A stretch of DNA of 64,000 nucleotides. Source: Tissierella simiarum (lineage in GTDB: Bacteria > Bacillota > Clostridia > Tissierellales > Tissierellaceae). Every line of letters starts with the position of its first letter. Position 1 is the first letter of the stretch. Location: positions 1 through 64,000 of the forward strand of contig NZ_JAHLPM010000009.1 of the NCBI RefSeq assembly GCF_018917865.1. Reading direction: 5' to 3'. Below the pieces are notes generated by a model. That model did not search any database and was not told where the DNA came from. It saw nothing but the letters and a program-made list of their open reading frames with translations. Shown piece after piece: positions 43,021 through 51,545 of this stretch. The position numbers were made by a program, and so were the translations under genes.

Positions 43021-43785
43021 TTAAATAGTGGAATTTTCATAGCAAATTAATGCCATTTCTCTTAATATAGTTTCTGCTTGAATCACATTGGTTTTATTGG
43101 AAGTAAAACAGAAAATAAAAGGATTTTTTGAATATACTACTCCTACATCATGGGTAATACCTGAATCTTCTCCTGTTTTATGACCTATTTCTATATTATT
43201 GGGTATTAAATAAGGAATTTTATGGTTTAATCGTTGAAGTTTTAAGACTCTATCTATTTCCTTACTTATATTTTCAGATATTAATCGATAGCTATTCATC
43301 TTTTCTAATAAAATTCCCATTTCAAAGGAAGTAATATAGTTTTCTTTTCCTTTTTTCTGTTCTTCACTATCAAATAACAGTCTATTTAATTTTGATTTTT
43401 TTAATCCTAAATTTTTCATGGTATTATTTATGTTTTCCATACCACTAATCTTAATTAGCATATTTGTAGCTGTATTATCGCTATGGATTATCATTAAGGT
43501 ATATAGATCCTCAATGGTTACTTCCAATCCATTATGCATATAAGTTAGTGCACCACAAGATGGCATTTTGTCTTCTCTCTGTACTTTTACCTTTTGGTCC
43601 TTCTTAAGTCTACCTTCTTCTATTTGTCTTAAAATCTCAATAAGTATAGGAATCTTTATTATACTAGCTGCTATTAAAGGTTCATCTTCTTTATATTTAA
43701 TTTCTTTTCCTGTTTTTAAATCTTTATAATAAAATCCTATTTCACCTTCCAAGGAGTTCAACATATCTATTAGCTTGGTTTCCAT
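43021..43785 (-). CDS. Serine hydrolase of the class A beta-lactamase fold, no signal peptide
   Basis: 254 residues with the three active-site motifs of penicillin-recognising serine enzymes: SxxK in IAASIIKIP, SDN in IIHSDNTATNML and KTG in IGHKTGEDSG. The ExxLN glutamate used by class A enzymes to hydrolyse the acyl-enzyme is not evident (the region reads KSKLNRLLFDSEEQKK). It begins directly at METKLIDMLNSLEGEI with no signal peptide or lipobox, so it should stay in the cytosol. A beta-lactam resistance role is not supported; an amidase or peptidase role is possible. Confidence 0.8.
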   Translation of the reverse strand: METKLIDMLNSLEGEIGFYYKDLKTGKEIKYKEDEPLIAASIIKIPILIEILRQIEEGRLKKDQKVKVQREDKMPSCGALTYMHNGLEVTIEDLYTLMIIHSDNTATNMLIKISGMENINNTMKNLGLKKSKLNRLLFDSEEQKKGKENYITSFEMGILLEKMNSYRLISENISKEIDRVLKLQRLNHKIPYLIPNNIEIGHKTGEDSGITHDVGVVYSKNPFIFCFTSNKTNVIQAETILREMALICYENSTI

Positions 43786-43887
43786 TTCCTTCTCCTATCT
43801 TCTAATGATTTTCCCTATGACAGAGATGATTCTACTATTATTTTTTCCGTTCATATGGCTTTCCTTAATATAACCATAGTAAACTTA

Positions 43888-44352
43888 TTAACTTCCCTTT
43901 TTTCCTGTCATATGTTCAATTTTCATCTTTATGATCTTCGTTCTATTCTTTGATCCACTAATATATTTTTTCCCTGGCTCTAAAAATTCTTTTGAATACT
44001 TATGTATAAAACCTTCTAATGCCAACTCTTTTTCTTCTCCTTCTATAACTTCTGCTCTACCAAAAACGATTACACTTTCATAATGAGTACTAAATTTGTT
44101 TGGTATTACTTCACTATAATTTACAACACAAAATGAAGTTTTAGGATTAAAATTTATATTGTCAATTTTATGTCCTTCTACTGCTCCATGAATGTATATG
44201 GAATCTTTCATATAAACATAATTTACAGGCACTCCATAAGGATATCCATTTTCTCCCATTGTTGATAGCATTCCATATTCACCTTTATTTAAAATTTCTT
44301 CCACTTTATCCATAGGTAGTTGTTTTTCAATTCGTCTCATTTCTTTAAACAT
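43888..44352 (-). CDS. Pyridoxamine 5'-phosphate oxidase-fold (NimA-like) protein
   Basis: 154 residues with the split-barrel motif EYGMLSTMGENGYPYGVPVNYVY, then HGAVEGHKIDNI and FCVVNYSEVIPN. This is the pattern of the FMN-binding NimA/pyridoxamine oxidase-related family common in Clostridia. Some relatives reduce nitroimidazoles, but most are uncharacterised. Single gene, ATG with AAAGGAGGG upstream. The 44353-44529 interval upstream is AT-rich without recognisable elements. Confidence 0.82.
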   Translation of the reverse strand: MFKEMRRIEKQLPMDKVEEILNKGEYGMLSTMGENGYPYGVPVNYVYMKDSIYIHGAVEGHKIDNINFNPKTSFCVVNYSEVIPNKFSTHYESVIVFGRAEVIEGEEKELALEGFIHKYSKEFLEPGKKYISGSKNRTKIIKMKIEHMTGKKGS

Positions 44353-44529
44353 AGAATCCCTCCTTTTTTTAATTAAAACGCAATTAATATGACAGTTATA
44401 TAAATCTCTTATTTACATAAAACAAATTAAACTCTTTCCACAATTACGAAAAAATTTAAGCTTACTAGATTCAATCTGTTAAATTTCCTAATTTTAAATC
44501 ATTCCTAATTTTGGAATTCAATACATAGT

Positions 44530-45144
44530 TTAGGAACTTCTGACCAAACTCTTACTAATACAATAAAATAAATATCCTATAATATATCCCGCCAATATGT
44601 CTGTAGGCCAATGAACTCCTAGATAAATTCTACTAAAACCTATTACACCTATTATGATAAAATTCAATCCCCATATAATCTTTCTTATTCTTTTATCCTT
44701 TGTTCTCTTCAAGAATAAATAGGCCATTGTAGTATAAAAAGTCATAGATACCATAGAATGACCGCTAGGATAACTAAATCCTCCCTGTTCTATTAAAAAA
44801 TATTCTAATGGTCTTGTTCTAAAAAAAATACTTTTTAAAACTTCATTAAAGGCGTAGCTACCTAATGTAGATAAAACTAATAATTTAATTCCATAAATAT
44901 TTTTATCTTTTATCATAAATAAAAATATTACAACTCCTATAGGTATAAAAAATTTGGCTGATCCAAAATAAGATACTATTTTCATTATTGAAACACCAGT
45001 AGAAGTCGTTTTACTATGAACATATTCTATTATCTTTACATCAAAAAGAATTCCTTCATCTGACCCTCTTACAGCAAAACCAATTGATAAAAAAATTACT
45101 ATAGCTAATAAGCTTAAAATTATGGTAAATCTATTATCTCTCAT
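44530..45144 (-). CDS. PAP2-family membrane phosphatase
   Basis: 204 residues, six membrane helices with the three phosphatase motifs: KSIFFRTRP, YPSGHSM and SRIYLGVHWPTD. Members dephosphorylate membrane lipids such as undecaprenyl pyrophosphate or phosphatidate outside the membrane. It lies 35 bp after the M42 peptidase gene on the same strand and may be co-transcribed. The substrate is not predictable from sequence. Confidence 0.9.
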   Translation of the reverse strand: MRDNRFTIILSLLAIVIFLSIGFAVRGSDEGILFDVKIIEYVHSKTTSTGVSIMKIVSYFGSAKFFIPIGVVIFLFMIKDKNIYGIKLLVLSTLGSYAFNEVLKSIFFRTRPLEYFLIEQGGFSYPSGHSMVSMTFYTTMAYLFLKRTKDKRIRKIIWGLNFIIIGVIGFSRIYLGVHWPTDILAGYIIGYLFYCISKSLVRSS

Positions 45145-45179
45145 TCAACACTTCCTCTATAAAATAAATTATATGGATA

Positions 45180-46211
45180 CTAAATTAAATAATTTATCAG
45201 TAGTTTAGTTGTATTTATTATAGATTTTATATGAGTTCTCTCATAATGGTGAGAAGCATCTACAGCAGGTCCTAAAGAAGCAAAATTTATATCCTTCCCT
45301 TGAATGACTGCATGGGTAGCATCAGAACTATAAAAATTATATACATCTACCGCATATTCTATGCCATTTTCTTCTGCTATATTTACAAGTCTATTTCTAA
45401 ATTCAAAATCATAAGTACTTCTCTTATCTTTAGCTGCAATACTTACACTAAACTCATTTGATTCTTGACCTTCTCCTACTATGCCTACATCTATAGCTAT
45501 GATTTCCTTTGCCTTTTCTGGCATATAAGATACACCATGTCCCATTTCTTCATAATTACTTATATAAAAATGAGTTGTATATTTTGGTATAATATTATTT
45601 TCTTTAAAATATCTACATATCTCTAATACTATAGCTACTGCTAACTTATTATCTAAATATCTACTTTTTACAAAACCACTTTCCGTTATTTCTGTTCTTG
45701 TATCTAAAGCTATAAAATCTCCTACATTAATGCCTAGTTTAATAACATCCTCTTTATTTTTTATAACTTCATCTATCCTAACAAGCATATTTGTTTCATT
45801 TCTTATAGCATTCCCTCCTTCCCCTCCATATATATGAGTAGATGCCATACTTGGAATTATAGAACCACGAATTTTCTTCCCTTTTCTTGTTATTATGTAG
45901 CAATTCTCTCCTTCAATAGCTCCCCAGCTTCCTCCACCAACTTTAGCATATCTTAGTCTACCATTATTTGTTATCCCCTTCACCATTCCACCTAAAGTGT
46001 CTATATGAGCAGTTATAACTACCTCTTCGTCTTTGTTCTTTCCTTCTAATGTAGCAATTAATGCACCTTTATTAGTTATCTTTGTATGTAAACCACATTT
46101 TTCAAAATCCTCTTTTGCTTTTAATACTGATTCCCTCGTATATCCTCCTGGACTAGGTATAGCTAAATATTTTTTCATGTTCTCTAAGATAAATTCAATA
46201 TCAATTTCCAT
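45180..46211 (-). CDS. M42-family aminopeptidase
   Basis: 343 residues of the M42 metallopeptidase family (FrvX/YsdC type). Metal ligands and active residues are visible: VVITAHIDTLGGMV (His, Asp), SRYLDNKLAV (bridging Asp), NYEEMGHG (catalytic Glu pair), IAIDVGIVG (Asp) and DASHHYERTH (His). It removes N-terminal residues from peptides in the cytosol with two Zn or Co ions, fitting an amino-acid fermenter. ATG with TTAAGGAGG upstream. Confidence 0.92.
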   Translation of the reverse strand: MEIDIEFILENMKKYLAIPSPGGYTRESVLKAKEDFEKCGLHTKITNKGALIATLEGKNKDEEVVITAHIDTLGGMVKGITNNGRLRYAKVGGGSWGAIEGENCYIITRKGKKIRGSIIPSMASTHIYGGEGGNAIRNETNMLVRIDEVIKNKEDVIKLGINVGDFIALDTRTEITESGFVKSRYLDNKLAVAIVLEICRYFKENNIIPKYTTHFYISNYEEMGHGVSYMPEKAKEIIAIDVGIVGEGQESNEFSVSIAAKDKRSTYDFEFRNRLVNIAEENGIEYAVDVYNFYSSDATHAVIQGKDINFASLGPAVDASHHYERTHIKSIINTTKLLINYLI

Positions 46212-46356
46212 ATCAATTCCTCCTTAAATAATTTTGTTATTAATTCAATTATAACAAATATTTCTTAGAGTATAAAAAAAGCTTTTATGCAATCCATTTC
46301 ATTATAACATACAATAATATCCACCTTACCTTATATAATATAGAGGTTTAAGTATA

Positions 46357-46400
46357 TAAAGACAAAGACTCTGGCAAATTTACCAAAATCTTTGTCTTTA
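46357..46400 (-). terminator. Possible terminator of the MATE gene
   Basis: A 12-bp stem (46357-46368 with 46389-46400, core gacaaaga) with a 20-nt loop that can pair further, 24 bp past the MATE stop codon. The T tract is weak. Confidence 0.55.
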
Positions 46401-46423
46401 TTATCATTAATTTTTATAAATAT

Positions 46424-47788
46424 TTAATATGCTCGAAGTAAAGTAAATTCCTTCTTTACCATAATTGCTGTCAACAAGACAATAATTAAGTCTATTGCAA
46501 AGGATCCATAATAAATACCTGAGACTCCTATTAATTTAGGTAAAATCATCATTACTGGTATATAAAAAATTATTTGCCTTGTAATTCCAATTATAACCGC
46601 TGGTTTTCCCTTATCAATTGCTGGAAAAAAGGTCATAGACATGAAAACTGTTGATATCACAGGTAGTATTGCCATAAAAATTCTAAAGTGCATTAGCTGT
46701 ACCCCTGTAAATATTTGCTCAGGGAGTATCAATCCCAATATAAGGTTAGGAGATATCATTGACACAATCCAGAATGGTAAGGTCAACGCTGTAGATGCCA
46801 ATATAAATATTTTAAAAGCACTTATAACACGTTCGTTTTGTTTTGCTCCATAATTTATACCTATTACTGGTTGTAATGCACGCATTAGTCCAAAAATTGG
46901 AGTAAGCAAAAATGTGAAAACACGATATACTGCACCATAAAAAGCCACATCTGCAACTGTGCCATACTTAGATAGAGCATTAAAGACAATAACAGCTTGT
47001 ACTAAACTCATAAAATTCATAATTAGAGAAGACATTCCCAATCCTACAATTGATTTTATAATGTCTTTATCTCGATAAAATGAAAATGTCTTTGATTTAA
47101 AAGATGCATATCCCTTTCCAAAATAAAACCAGTTAAGAAGTGAGTATACGAACATCCCTATATTCGTTCCCCAAGCAGCACCTTCTACACCAAGTTTAAA
47201 AACTATCATTAGAATATAATTGGCAATTATGTTGACAATCAATCCTGCTCCCATCATCACTGCTGCCGATTTCATTTTACCTTCAGCTCGTACAATCATA
47301 TTTCCAGCTAATCCGTATATCCAGAAAAAGGAACCTAAAATTGTAATCCTAAAATAGCGATCTCCAAATATTAAGGCCTCTCCTTTACCTCCCATAATCT
47401 GTATTAATTGAGTTGAAAATAGCAACCCTAATATCATATAAATTACTGTTGAAATAAAAGAAATATAATTAACATTTCCTAATAAACGTTCTTGAGTCCT
47501 TTTATCCTTTCTTCCTAAGGCGATACTTAGCATAGAGCCAGCACCAACCCCAATTAAAGAACCTATTCCTAAACTAAATTGAGTTAGAGGATATGCTACT
47601 GATACTCCTGCTAAGGCAGTTTCACCTACAAATTGTCCTACAAATATGGCATCGAAAACAGAGTTTAATCCATATAGAACCATGGCAATTACTGCTGGCC
47701 ACGATAAATCAAACATTACCTTCCATAGATTACTAGATAAAATGAATTCTTTTTGTTTTTCTTTCTGATTTATATTAGTTTCACTCAA
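46424..47788 (-). CDS. MATE-family multidrug/cation exporter
   Basis: 454 residues, twelve membrane helices of the MATE fold with LSWPAVIAMVLYGLNSVFDAIFVGQF at the start (shown here across its first helix), MSIALGRKD, and the second-half IFGLMRALQPVIGINYG. It exports drugs or cations using Na+ or H+. TTG start with AAGGAGG upstream. It lies 12 bp after a remnant of an ABC-exporter gene and about 210 bp downstream of a Fur-type box, so it may be iron-regulated (inference). Confidence 0.93.
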   Translation of the reverse strand: MSETNINQKEKQKEFILSSNLWKVMFDLSWPAVIAMVLYGLNSVFDAIFVGQFVGETALAGVSVAYPLTQFSLGIGSLIGVGAGSMLSIALGRKDKRTQERLLGNVNYISFISTVIYMILGLLFSTQLIQIMGGKGEALIFGDRYFRITILGSFFWIYGLAGNMIVRAEGKMKSAAVMMGAGLIVNIIANYILMIVFKLGVEGAAWGTNIGMFVYSLLNWFYFGKGYASFKSKTFSFYRDKDIIKSIVGLGMSSLIMNFMSLVQAVIVFNALSKYGTVADVAFYGAVYRVFTFLLTPIFGLMRALQPVIGINYGAKQNERVISAFKIFILASTALTLPFWIVSMISPNLILGLILPEQIFTGVQLMHFRIFMAILPVISTVFMSMTFFPAIDKGKPAVIIGITRQIIFYIPVMMILPKLIGVSGIYYGSFAIDLIIVLLTAIMVKKEFTLLRAY

Positions 47789-47800
47789 AAAAATTCCTCC

Positions 47801-47972
47801 TTACTTATTCTCTTGTAAAATATTTCTATTATGAATATTACATATGTACGTTAAAACAAATGGAACAATAGCAAGTATAGAACCTATTACACTAGATATG
47901 GCAGATAAATACAATTTATATTTTTCTTTCCCTGAAACCTCCAATAAAAATTTAAAATTTGATTTTTCACAT
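47801..47972 (-). pseudogene. Remnant of an ABC exporter N-terminus behind a Fur-type box
   Basis: The frame ending at 47801-47803 encodes about 56 residues (CEKSNFKFLLEVSGKEKYKL, then SAISSVIGSILAIVPFVLTY). This looks like the first helix of a siderophore/multidrug ABC exporter, but it ends after one helix. The ATG at 47972, ideally placed 8 nt after GGGGG, reads ATGTGA, an immediate stop. The protein-like frame starts one base later, so a base appears to be missing. The rest of the transporter is gone and MATE follows directly. It is most likely decayed; a functional one-helix peptide from an internal TTG (47944) is the alternative. Confidence 0.55.
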
Positions 47973-47999
47973 ATATTAATCCCCCTATAATTATATTAT

Positions 48000-48014
48000 T
48001 GATAATGATTATCA
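48000..48014 (-). promoter_or_regulatory. Fur-type box upstream of the remnant and MATE gene
   Basis: TGATAATGATTATCA is a perfect 7-1-7 inverted repeat matching the core Fur box. It is placed 28 bp before the disrupted start at 47972 on the minus strand. The rest of the 47789-48144 gap holds the remnant ORF and the hairpin at 48056-48081. Confidence 0.75.
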
Positions 48015-48055
48015 CTTTCAACTCCTAAAATACTATTTGTAATCCAAAAAACAAA

Positions 48056-48081
48056 AGATATATATGAAATCATATATATCT
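48056..48081 (-). terminator. Terminator downstream of the sigma-54 AAA+ gene
   Basis: An 11-bp perfect stem (48056-48066 with 48071-48081, arm agatatatatg) followed on the minus strand by a T-rich stretch (tttgttttttgg), about 65 bp past the stop codon. Confidence 0.65.
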
Positions 48082-48144
48082 AGACTTTGTTAATGAAAAA
48101 TTTTATTTAAATAGAAATAACTTGAGCTACTTTGTCTTCTGAAT

Positions 48145-48972
48145 TTAAAGTTTTAATCTCATTTTTATATGTGGGGGAAGATTCCTTGTTTGAATTATAT
48201 CTTCATCATTTATTATCATCTGTTGTTCCACAATGTTTCTTACTTCTCTTACATTTCCATACCAAGAATAATTATATAAAACTTCTAAAGCTTCTTGAGA
48301 AAATTTTTTATTTTCATTATACGTTTTATTAAATACTTGTAAAAAATAATTTATCAATGGAATAATGTCTTCCCTTCTCTCTCTTAAGGGTGGGACGATT
48401 ATAGGAATTACATTTAATCGATAATAAAGATCTTCTCTAAAAAGTCCTTTTTTAACAAGTTCACTTAAATTTCTATTTGCAATAGCAATAATTCTTACGT
48501 CTACTTGTATACTATCTATTCCACCTACTCTTTCAAAACATTTTTCTTGAAGAACTCTTAAAAGCTTTACCTGTATATTTAATGGTAATTCCCCTATTTC
48601 ATCCAATAAAATCGTTCCTCCATTACCTGCCTCTAACAATCCCTCCTTCCCATTTTTATTAGCACCAGTAAAAGCTCCACTTTCATATCCAAACAATTCC
48701 GATTCAATTAAACTTTGTGAAATAGTACCACAATTTATTGCTCGAAATTTATTTTTATTTCTAGAACTATTTTTATGAATAAATTTTGCTACTACTTCTT
48801 TCCCAACTCCAGTTTCACCAAGTATTAGTACTGTGGAATCTACTTTTGATATCTTTTTAACCATAGTCATCAATTCTAGCATTGAATAATCTTCAACAAC
48901 AATTCCATATTTATCTATCATTTCTTTTTTATCTATTTCCCATAGTTTCCTATTAGCATTTGATTTTGACAT
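48145..48972 (-). CDS. Short sigma-54-interacting AAA+ regulator lacking sensor and HTH domains
   Basis: 275 residues, almost only the sigma-54 activator AAA+ domain: Walker A GETGVGKE, sigma-54 contact loop ESGAFTGANK, Walker B GGTILLDEIGELP, and R-finger region FREDLYYRLNVIPI. Typical family members carry an N-terminal sensor (about 100-350 residues) and a C-terminal Fis-type helix-turn-helix. Here only about 30 residues precede the domain and translation stops right after it (NLPPHIKMRLKL). After the stop, a shifted frame is open for only 14 codons, so no HTH is hidden there. Truncated by decay, or a DNA-binding-free activator. It starts 12 bp after the yitT gene. Confidence 0.8.
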   Translation of the reverse strand: MSKSNANRKLWEIDKKEMIDKYGIVVEDYSMLELMTMVKKISKVDSTVLILGETGVGKEVVAKFIHKNSSRNKNKFRAINCGTISQSLIESELFGYESGAFTGANKNGKEGLLEAGNGGTILLDEIGELPLNIQVKLLRVLQEKCFERVGGIDSIQVDVRIIAIANRNLSELVKKGLFREDLYYRLNVIPIIVPPLRERREDIIPLINYFLQVFNKTYNENKKFSQEALEVLYNYSWYGNVREVRNIVEQQMIINDEDIIQTRNLPPHIKMRLKL

Positions 48973-48984
48973 AAACGTTCTCCT

Positions 48985-49836
48985 TTATTCTTCAATATTT
49001 TTAAATCCATCACCTAATACTTCATAAACATTACTTACTGTAATAAATGCATTTTTATCTATAGCTTTTATATAGCTTTTTAATTTAATAAAATCCCTTC
49101 TATCTATTACAGTTGCTACCACATCTTTTTTATCTCCAGTATAAGCTCCTTTAGCATTATATAAAGTCGCTCCTCTTTTCAAATTATTTACTATATACTC
49201 CTTAATATCACTACTATATTCACTCACTATATTTACTTCTTTGCATAGATTTATTCCTTCCATAGTTGAATCAATTACTATACCATTTAATATAACTCCT
49301 AATAAGGAATACATTCCTAGTTCAGGTCCAAATGCAAATCCAGCCATTACCGTTATAATAAAATCCGAGAAAAGTACTCCTTTTCCAAGCTCTATTCCAA
49401 AAAATTTGTTCATTATTTTCGCTATTATATCCGTTCCGCCTGTAGATGCATTTTGATTAAATACAATCCCCATACCTATAGCTGATATGAAAACCCCAAA
49501 AACAAGTTGCAGTATAATATCTTCTACTAAAGGCTTTTGAATAGATAGGATTTTTTCAAATAAAGAAACTATTACAGAAGTTCCTATACTTGCATAAATA
49601 GTTTTAATTCCAAAACTAGTTCCAACAACTAAAAAACCAATTATAAACAAGACTATATTAATAATTATCATAATAGTTCCTATAGATAAAAACGGAATCC
49701 AATGGTTAATAACAATTGCAAGTCCATTGGCGCCACCTATAGCTAATTTTTCTGGCATAAGGAAGAAATATAGTCCTACTGCCACCATTATCATTCCAAT
49801 AGTTATAAATACAAATTCTTTTATTTTTCCTTTCAA
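48985..49836 (-). CDS. YitT-family membrane protein under a cobalamin riboswitch
   Basis: 283 residues from the TTG at 49836 (AAAGGAGGAG upstream); a longer frame to 49887 overlaps the terminator and is rejected. Five to six membrane helices (FVFITIGMIMVAVGLYFFLM, GGANGLAIVINHWIP) and a C-terminal DUF2179 domain with KRGATLYNAKGAYTGDKKDVV and VSNVYEVLGDG. YitT proteins are uncharacterised membrane proteins. It is the first gene downstream of a cobalamin riboswitch with its own terminator, so cobalamin level likely sets its expression together with the sigma-54 AAA+ protein. A link to cobalamin or corrinoid-dependent metabolism is inferred only from the riboswitch. Confidence 0.82.
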   Translation of the reverse strand: MKGKIKEFVFITIGMIMVAVGLYFFLMPEKLAIGGANGLAIVINHWIPFLSIGTIMIIINIVLFIIGFLVVGTSFGIKTIYASIGTSVIVSLFEKILSIQKPLVEDIILQLVFGVFISAIGMGIVFNQNASTGGTDIIAKIMNKFFGIELGKGVLFSDFIITVMAGFAFGPELGMYSLLGVILNGIVIDSTMEGINLCKEVNIVSEYSSDIKEYIVNNLKRGATLYNAKGAYTGDKKDVVATVIDRRDFIKLKSYIKAIDKNAFITVSNVYEVLGDGFKNIEE

Positions 49837-49866
49837 ATTTACTCCTCCTTTATACTTTTTGATAAT

Positions 49867-49900
49867 AAAAAAATCTCCCAAACTCATAAGTCTTGGGAGA
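49867..49900 (-). terminator. Riboswitch expression-platform terminator
   Basis: An 8-bp stem (49874-49881 with 49893-49900, arm tctcccaa) followed on the minus strand by seven T (A run 49867-49873). It sits 30 bp before the yitT binding site. An upstream hairpin (49915-49922 with 49949-49956, cggattat) may be part of the switch. Confidence 0.82.
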
Positions 49901-49991
49901 CACGGGAAAATAGACGGATTATAATATAATTCGCCTATATATTAACAAATAATCCGCTACAACACCCCCCCTATCGACCGTAGAGTTTTTT

Positions 49992-50165
49992 GGTGTATAA
50001 GTAAAGGCAGGTCTTCTGACTTTGGTTCATAAGGATTTAAGGTCTTCCCAATTTACTCAGTGACATTAATTTTAAATCCTTCCCCATTACAGCGGCGGGA
50101 CCGTATAGGCTTTTCACCTATTTCCCTTTTAAGTAGAAAATGGTTCTCTCTACACCTTCACCTAC
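49992..50165 (-). ncRNA. Cobalamin (B12) riboswitch aptamer
   Basis: Read on the minus strand, the hallmarks of the cobalamin riboswitch occur in order: the 5' P1/P2 start with GGTGAAGGTGTAGAG, the AAAGGGAAATAGGTGAAA block, the conserved GGTCCCGCCGCTGTAA (50089-50102 on the plus strand), GGGAAG-type segments, and the B12 box AGTCAGAAGACCTGCC (50006-50021). P1 is closed by GGTGTA (50151-50156) with TACACC (49992-49997). The region 49837-50314 without protein genes is largely this aptamer plus its platform and the interval to araC. Confidence 0.92.
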
Positions 50166-50314
50166 ATATTTAGTTGTCAATTTAAGTATATAGCATAATA
50201 ACAATATAGTCAATATCATGCATATTTACTAACTTTAGGCTGTAGATTACATATTTTATAAAAGCTACTTAAAGATTTTATAATCTCTATCTATCTTAAA
50301 CAAAGGTTTCTAAT

Positions 50315-51307
50315 CTAAATTAGTTGACTATATCTATATTCTGAAGGAGTCATTTGAGTGTAGCTTTTAAATGCATTGGAAAATTTACTTGGGTTCTCAT
50401 AGCCTACTTCATTGGCAATATAGATAATTGGCATATCTGTTTTTCTTAGAAGATTCTTTGCTTTCTCTATCCTAGCTTTTCTAATATACTCGTAAACAGT
50501 GTCTCCTGTTATTTCCTTAAATCCTCTTTGTAGTTTATAAATACTAATATTAAACCTTTTGGAGATTTCCTGTATTGATGGGGGACTTTGTGAATTTTCT
50601 AATAATAGGTTTTTAATTTTATATATAGTGTTCACTTCATCCTTAGTAAAATTAGATATCTTATAGTTTCTATCTGATTTATGTTGAAGGGATAGCAGCA
50701 AGAATTCCGTAATTTTAGATTTAAACCTCATATAATCTACTATGGTATTTAACGGCAGCTCCCTTATATCTTCTGCTATGGATTTTATATTTAAAGGAGC
50801 CTTTTCTATGATTAGAATATCATTAACAAAAATATTATCTAGATGTTTCTTCCATTCACCTATAACCCTTTCTCTCAATAAAGGATTTATTGAATTTTTT
50901 ACCACATTTAAATCAACATGTATTGAAATAGCAGCAAATTCTTTATAATAGAAACTAAAATATTCAATACTATTTTCCATTTTATAAAAAGATATATCTC
51001 CTTTTTTAATTTTATACCTCTTGTCATTAGGAAAAGAGCTAATTTCTACATCTCCATTATAACAGTATAAGACTTCTATTGTGTTATTATCATGTATTTG
51101 ATTTTTGTATACTAACTTCATAGTGGACGAACTATTCCAATATGCAACTTCTAGTCCTTTTTCTATTATCATTCTTGAAATAGTACCAATACCCATTTTT
51201 TTAGTTATATTATATTTAGTTCCCAACAATTCATCAGATATTTTATTTAAACATTCCTCTTCCATTTGTTGAAAGAATAAATCTATTGCATTATTTTCTT
51301 TATCCAT
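50315..51307 (-). CDS. AraC-family regulator, likely iron-controlled
   Basis: 330 residues: an N-terminal cupin-like sensing domain (residues about 60-140) and a C-terminal pair of HTH motifs with ISKRFNISIYKLQRGFKEITG and IIYIANEVGYENPSKFSNAFKS. The domain order resembles siderophore-responsive AraC regulators such as YbtA (impression only). A 19-bp Fur-type palindrome lies 14 bp before the start codon, suggesting repression by iron. The binding site before the ATG is weak (AGGGCG). Confidence 0.88.
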   Translation of the reverse strand: MDKENNAIDLFFQQMEEECLNKISDELLGTKYNITKKMGIGTISRMIIEKGLEVAYWNSSSTMKLVYKNQIHDNNTIEVLYCYNGDVEISSFPNDKRYKIKKGDISFYKMENSIEYFSFYYKEFAAISIHVDLNVVKNSINPLLRERVIGEWKKHLDNIFVNDILIIEKAPLNIKSIAEDIRELPLNTIVDYMRFKSKITEFLLLSLQHKSDRNYKISNFTKDEVNTIYKIKNLLLENSQSPPSIQEISKRFNISIYKLQRGFKEITGDTVYEYIRKARIEKAKNLLRKTDMPIIYIANEVGYENPSKFSNAFKSYTQMTPSEYRYSQLI

Positions 51308-51320
51308 ATAATCACGCCCT

Positions 51321-51339
51321 ATTGATAATCATTATCAAT
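51321..51339 (-). promoter_or_regulatory. Fur-type box before the AraC gene
   Basis: ATTGATAATCATTATCAAT is a perfect 19-bp palindrome containing the 7-1-7 Fur core TGATAATCATTATCA (51323-51337). Nearly identical to the box at 48000-48014. Confidence 0.8.
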
Positions 51340-51545
51340 ATAATTATACCAGAATCTTATAAAAAATGGTAATAAAAATAATATCTTAATTTTTTTCTGA
51401 TGTGTGATTGCTTCTTTTAGATATAAAGATAGCTCCCCTTTCATAAACAGACTTTTATTTTTCCTGTCTAATCTAAGGAGAGCATATCATTATACAGACC
51501 TTTCGTTTTTCATTTAATTAAAACTTACATTAGAAATAACAAATA

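Noticed and set aside
43021-43785. Beta-lactam resistance gene
   Set aside because: No signal peptide and no ExxLN glutamate; the fold alone does not support resistance.
48145-48972. Hidden HTH domain of the sigma-54 activator in another frame
   Set aside because: After the stop codon the shifted frame is open for only 14 codons and shows no helix-turn-helix.
49837-49887. Longer start of the YitT protein
   Set aside because: It would run through the riboswitch terminator; the TTG at 49836 has a strong binding site.
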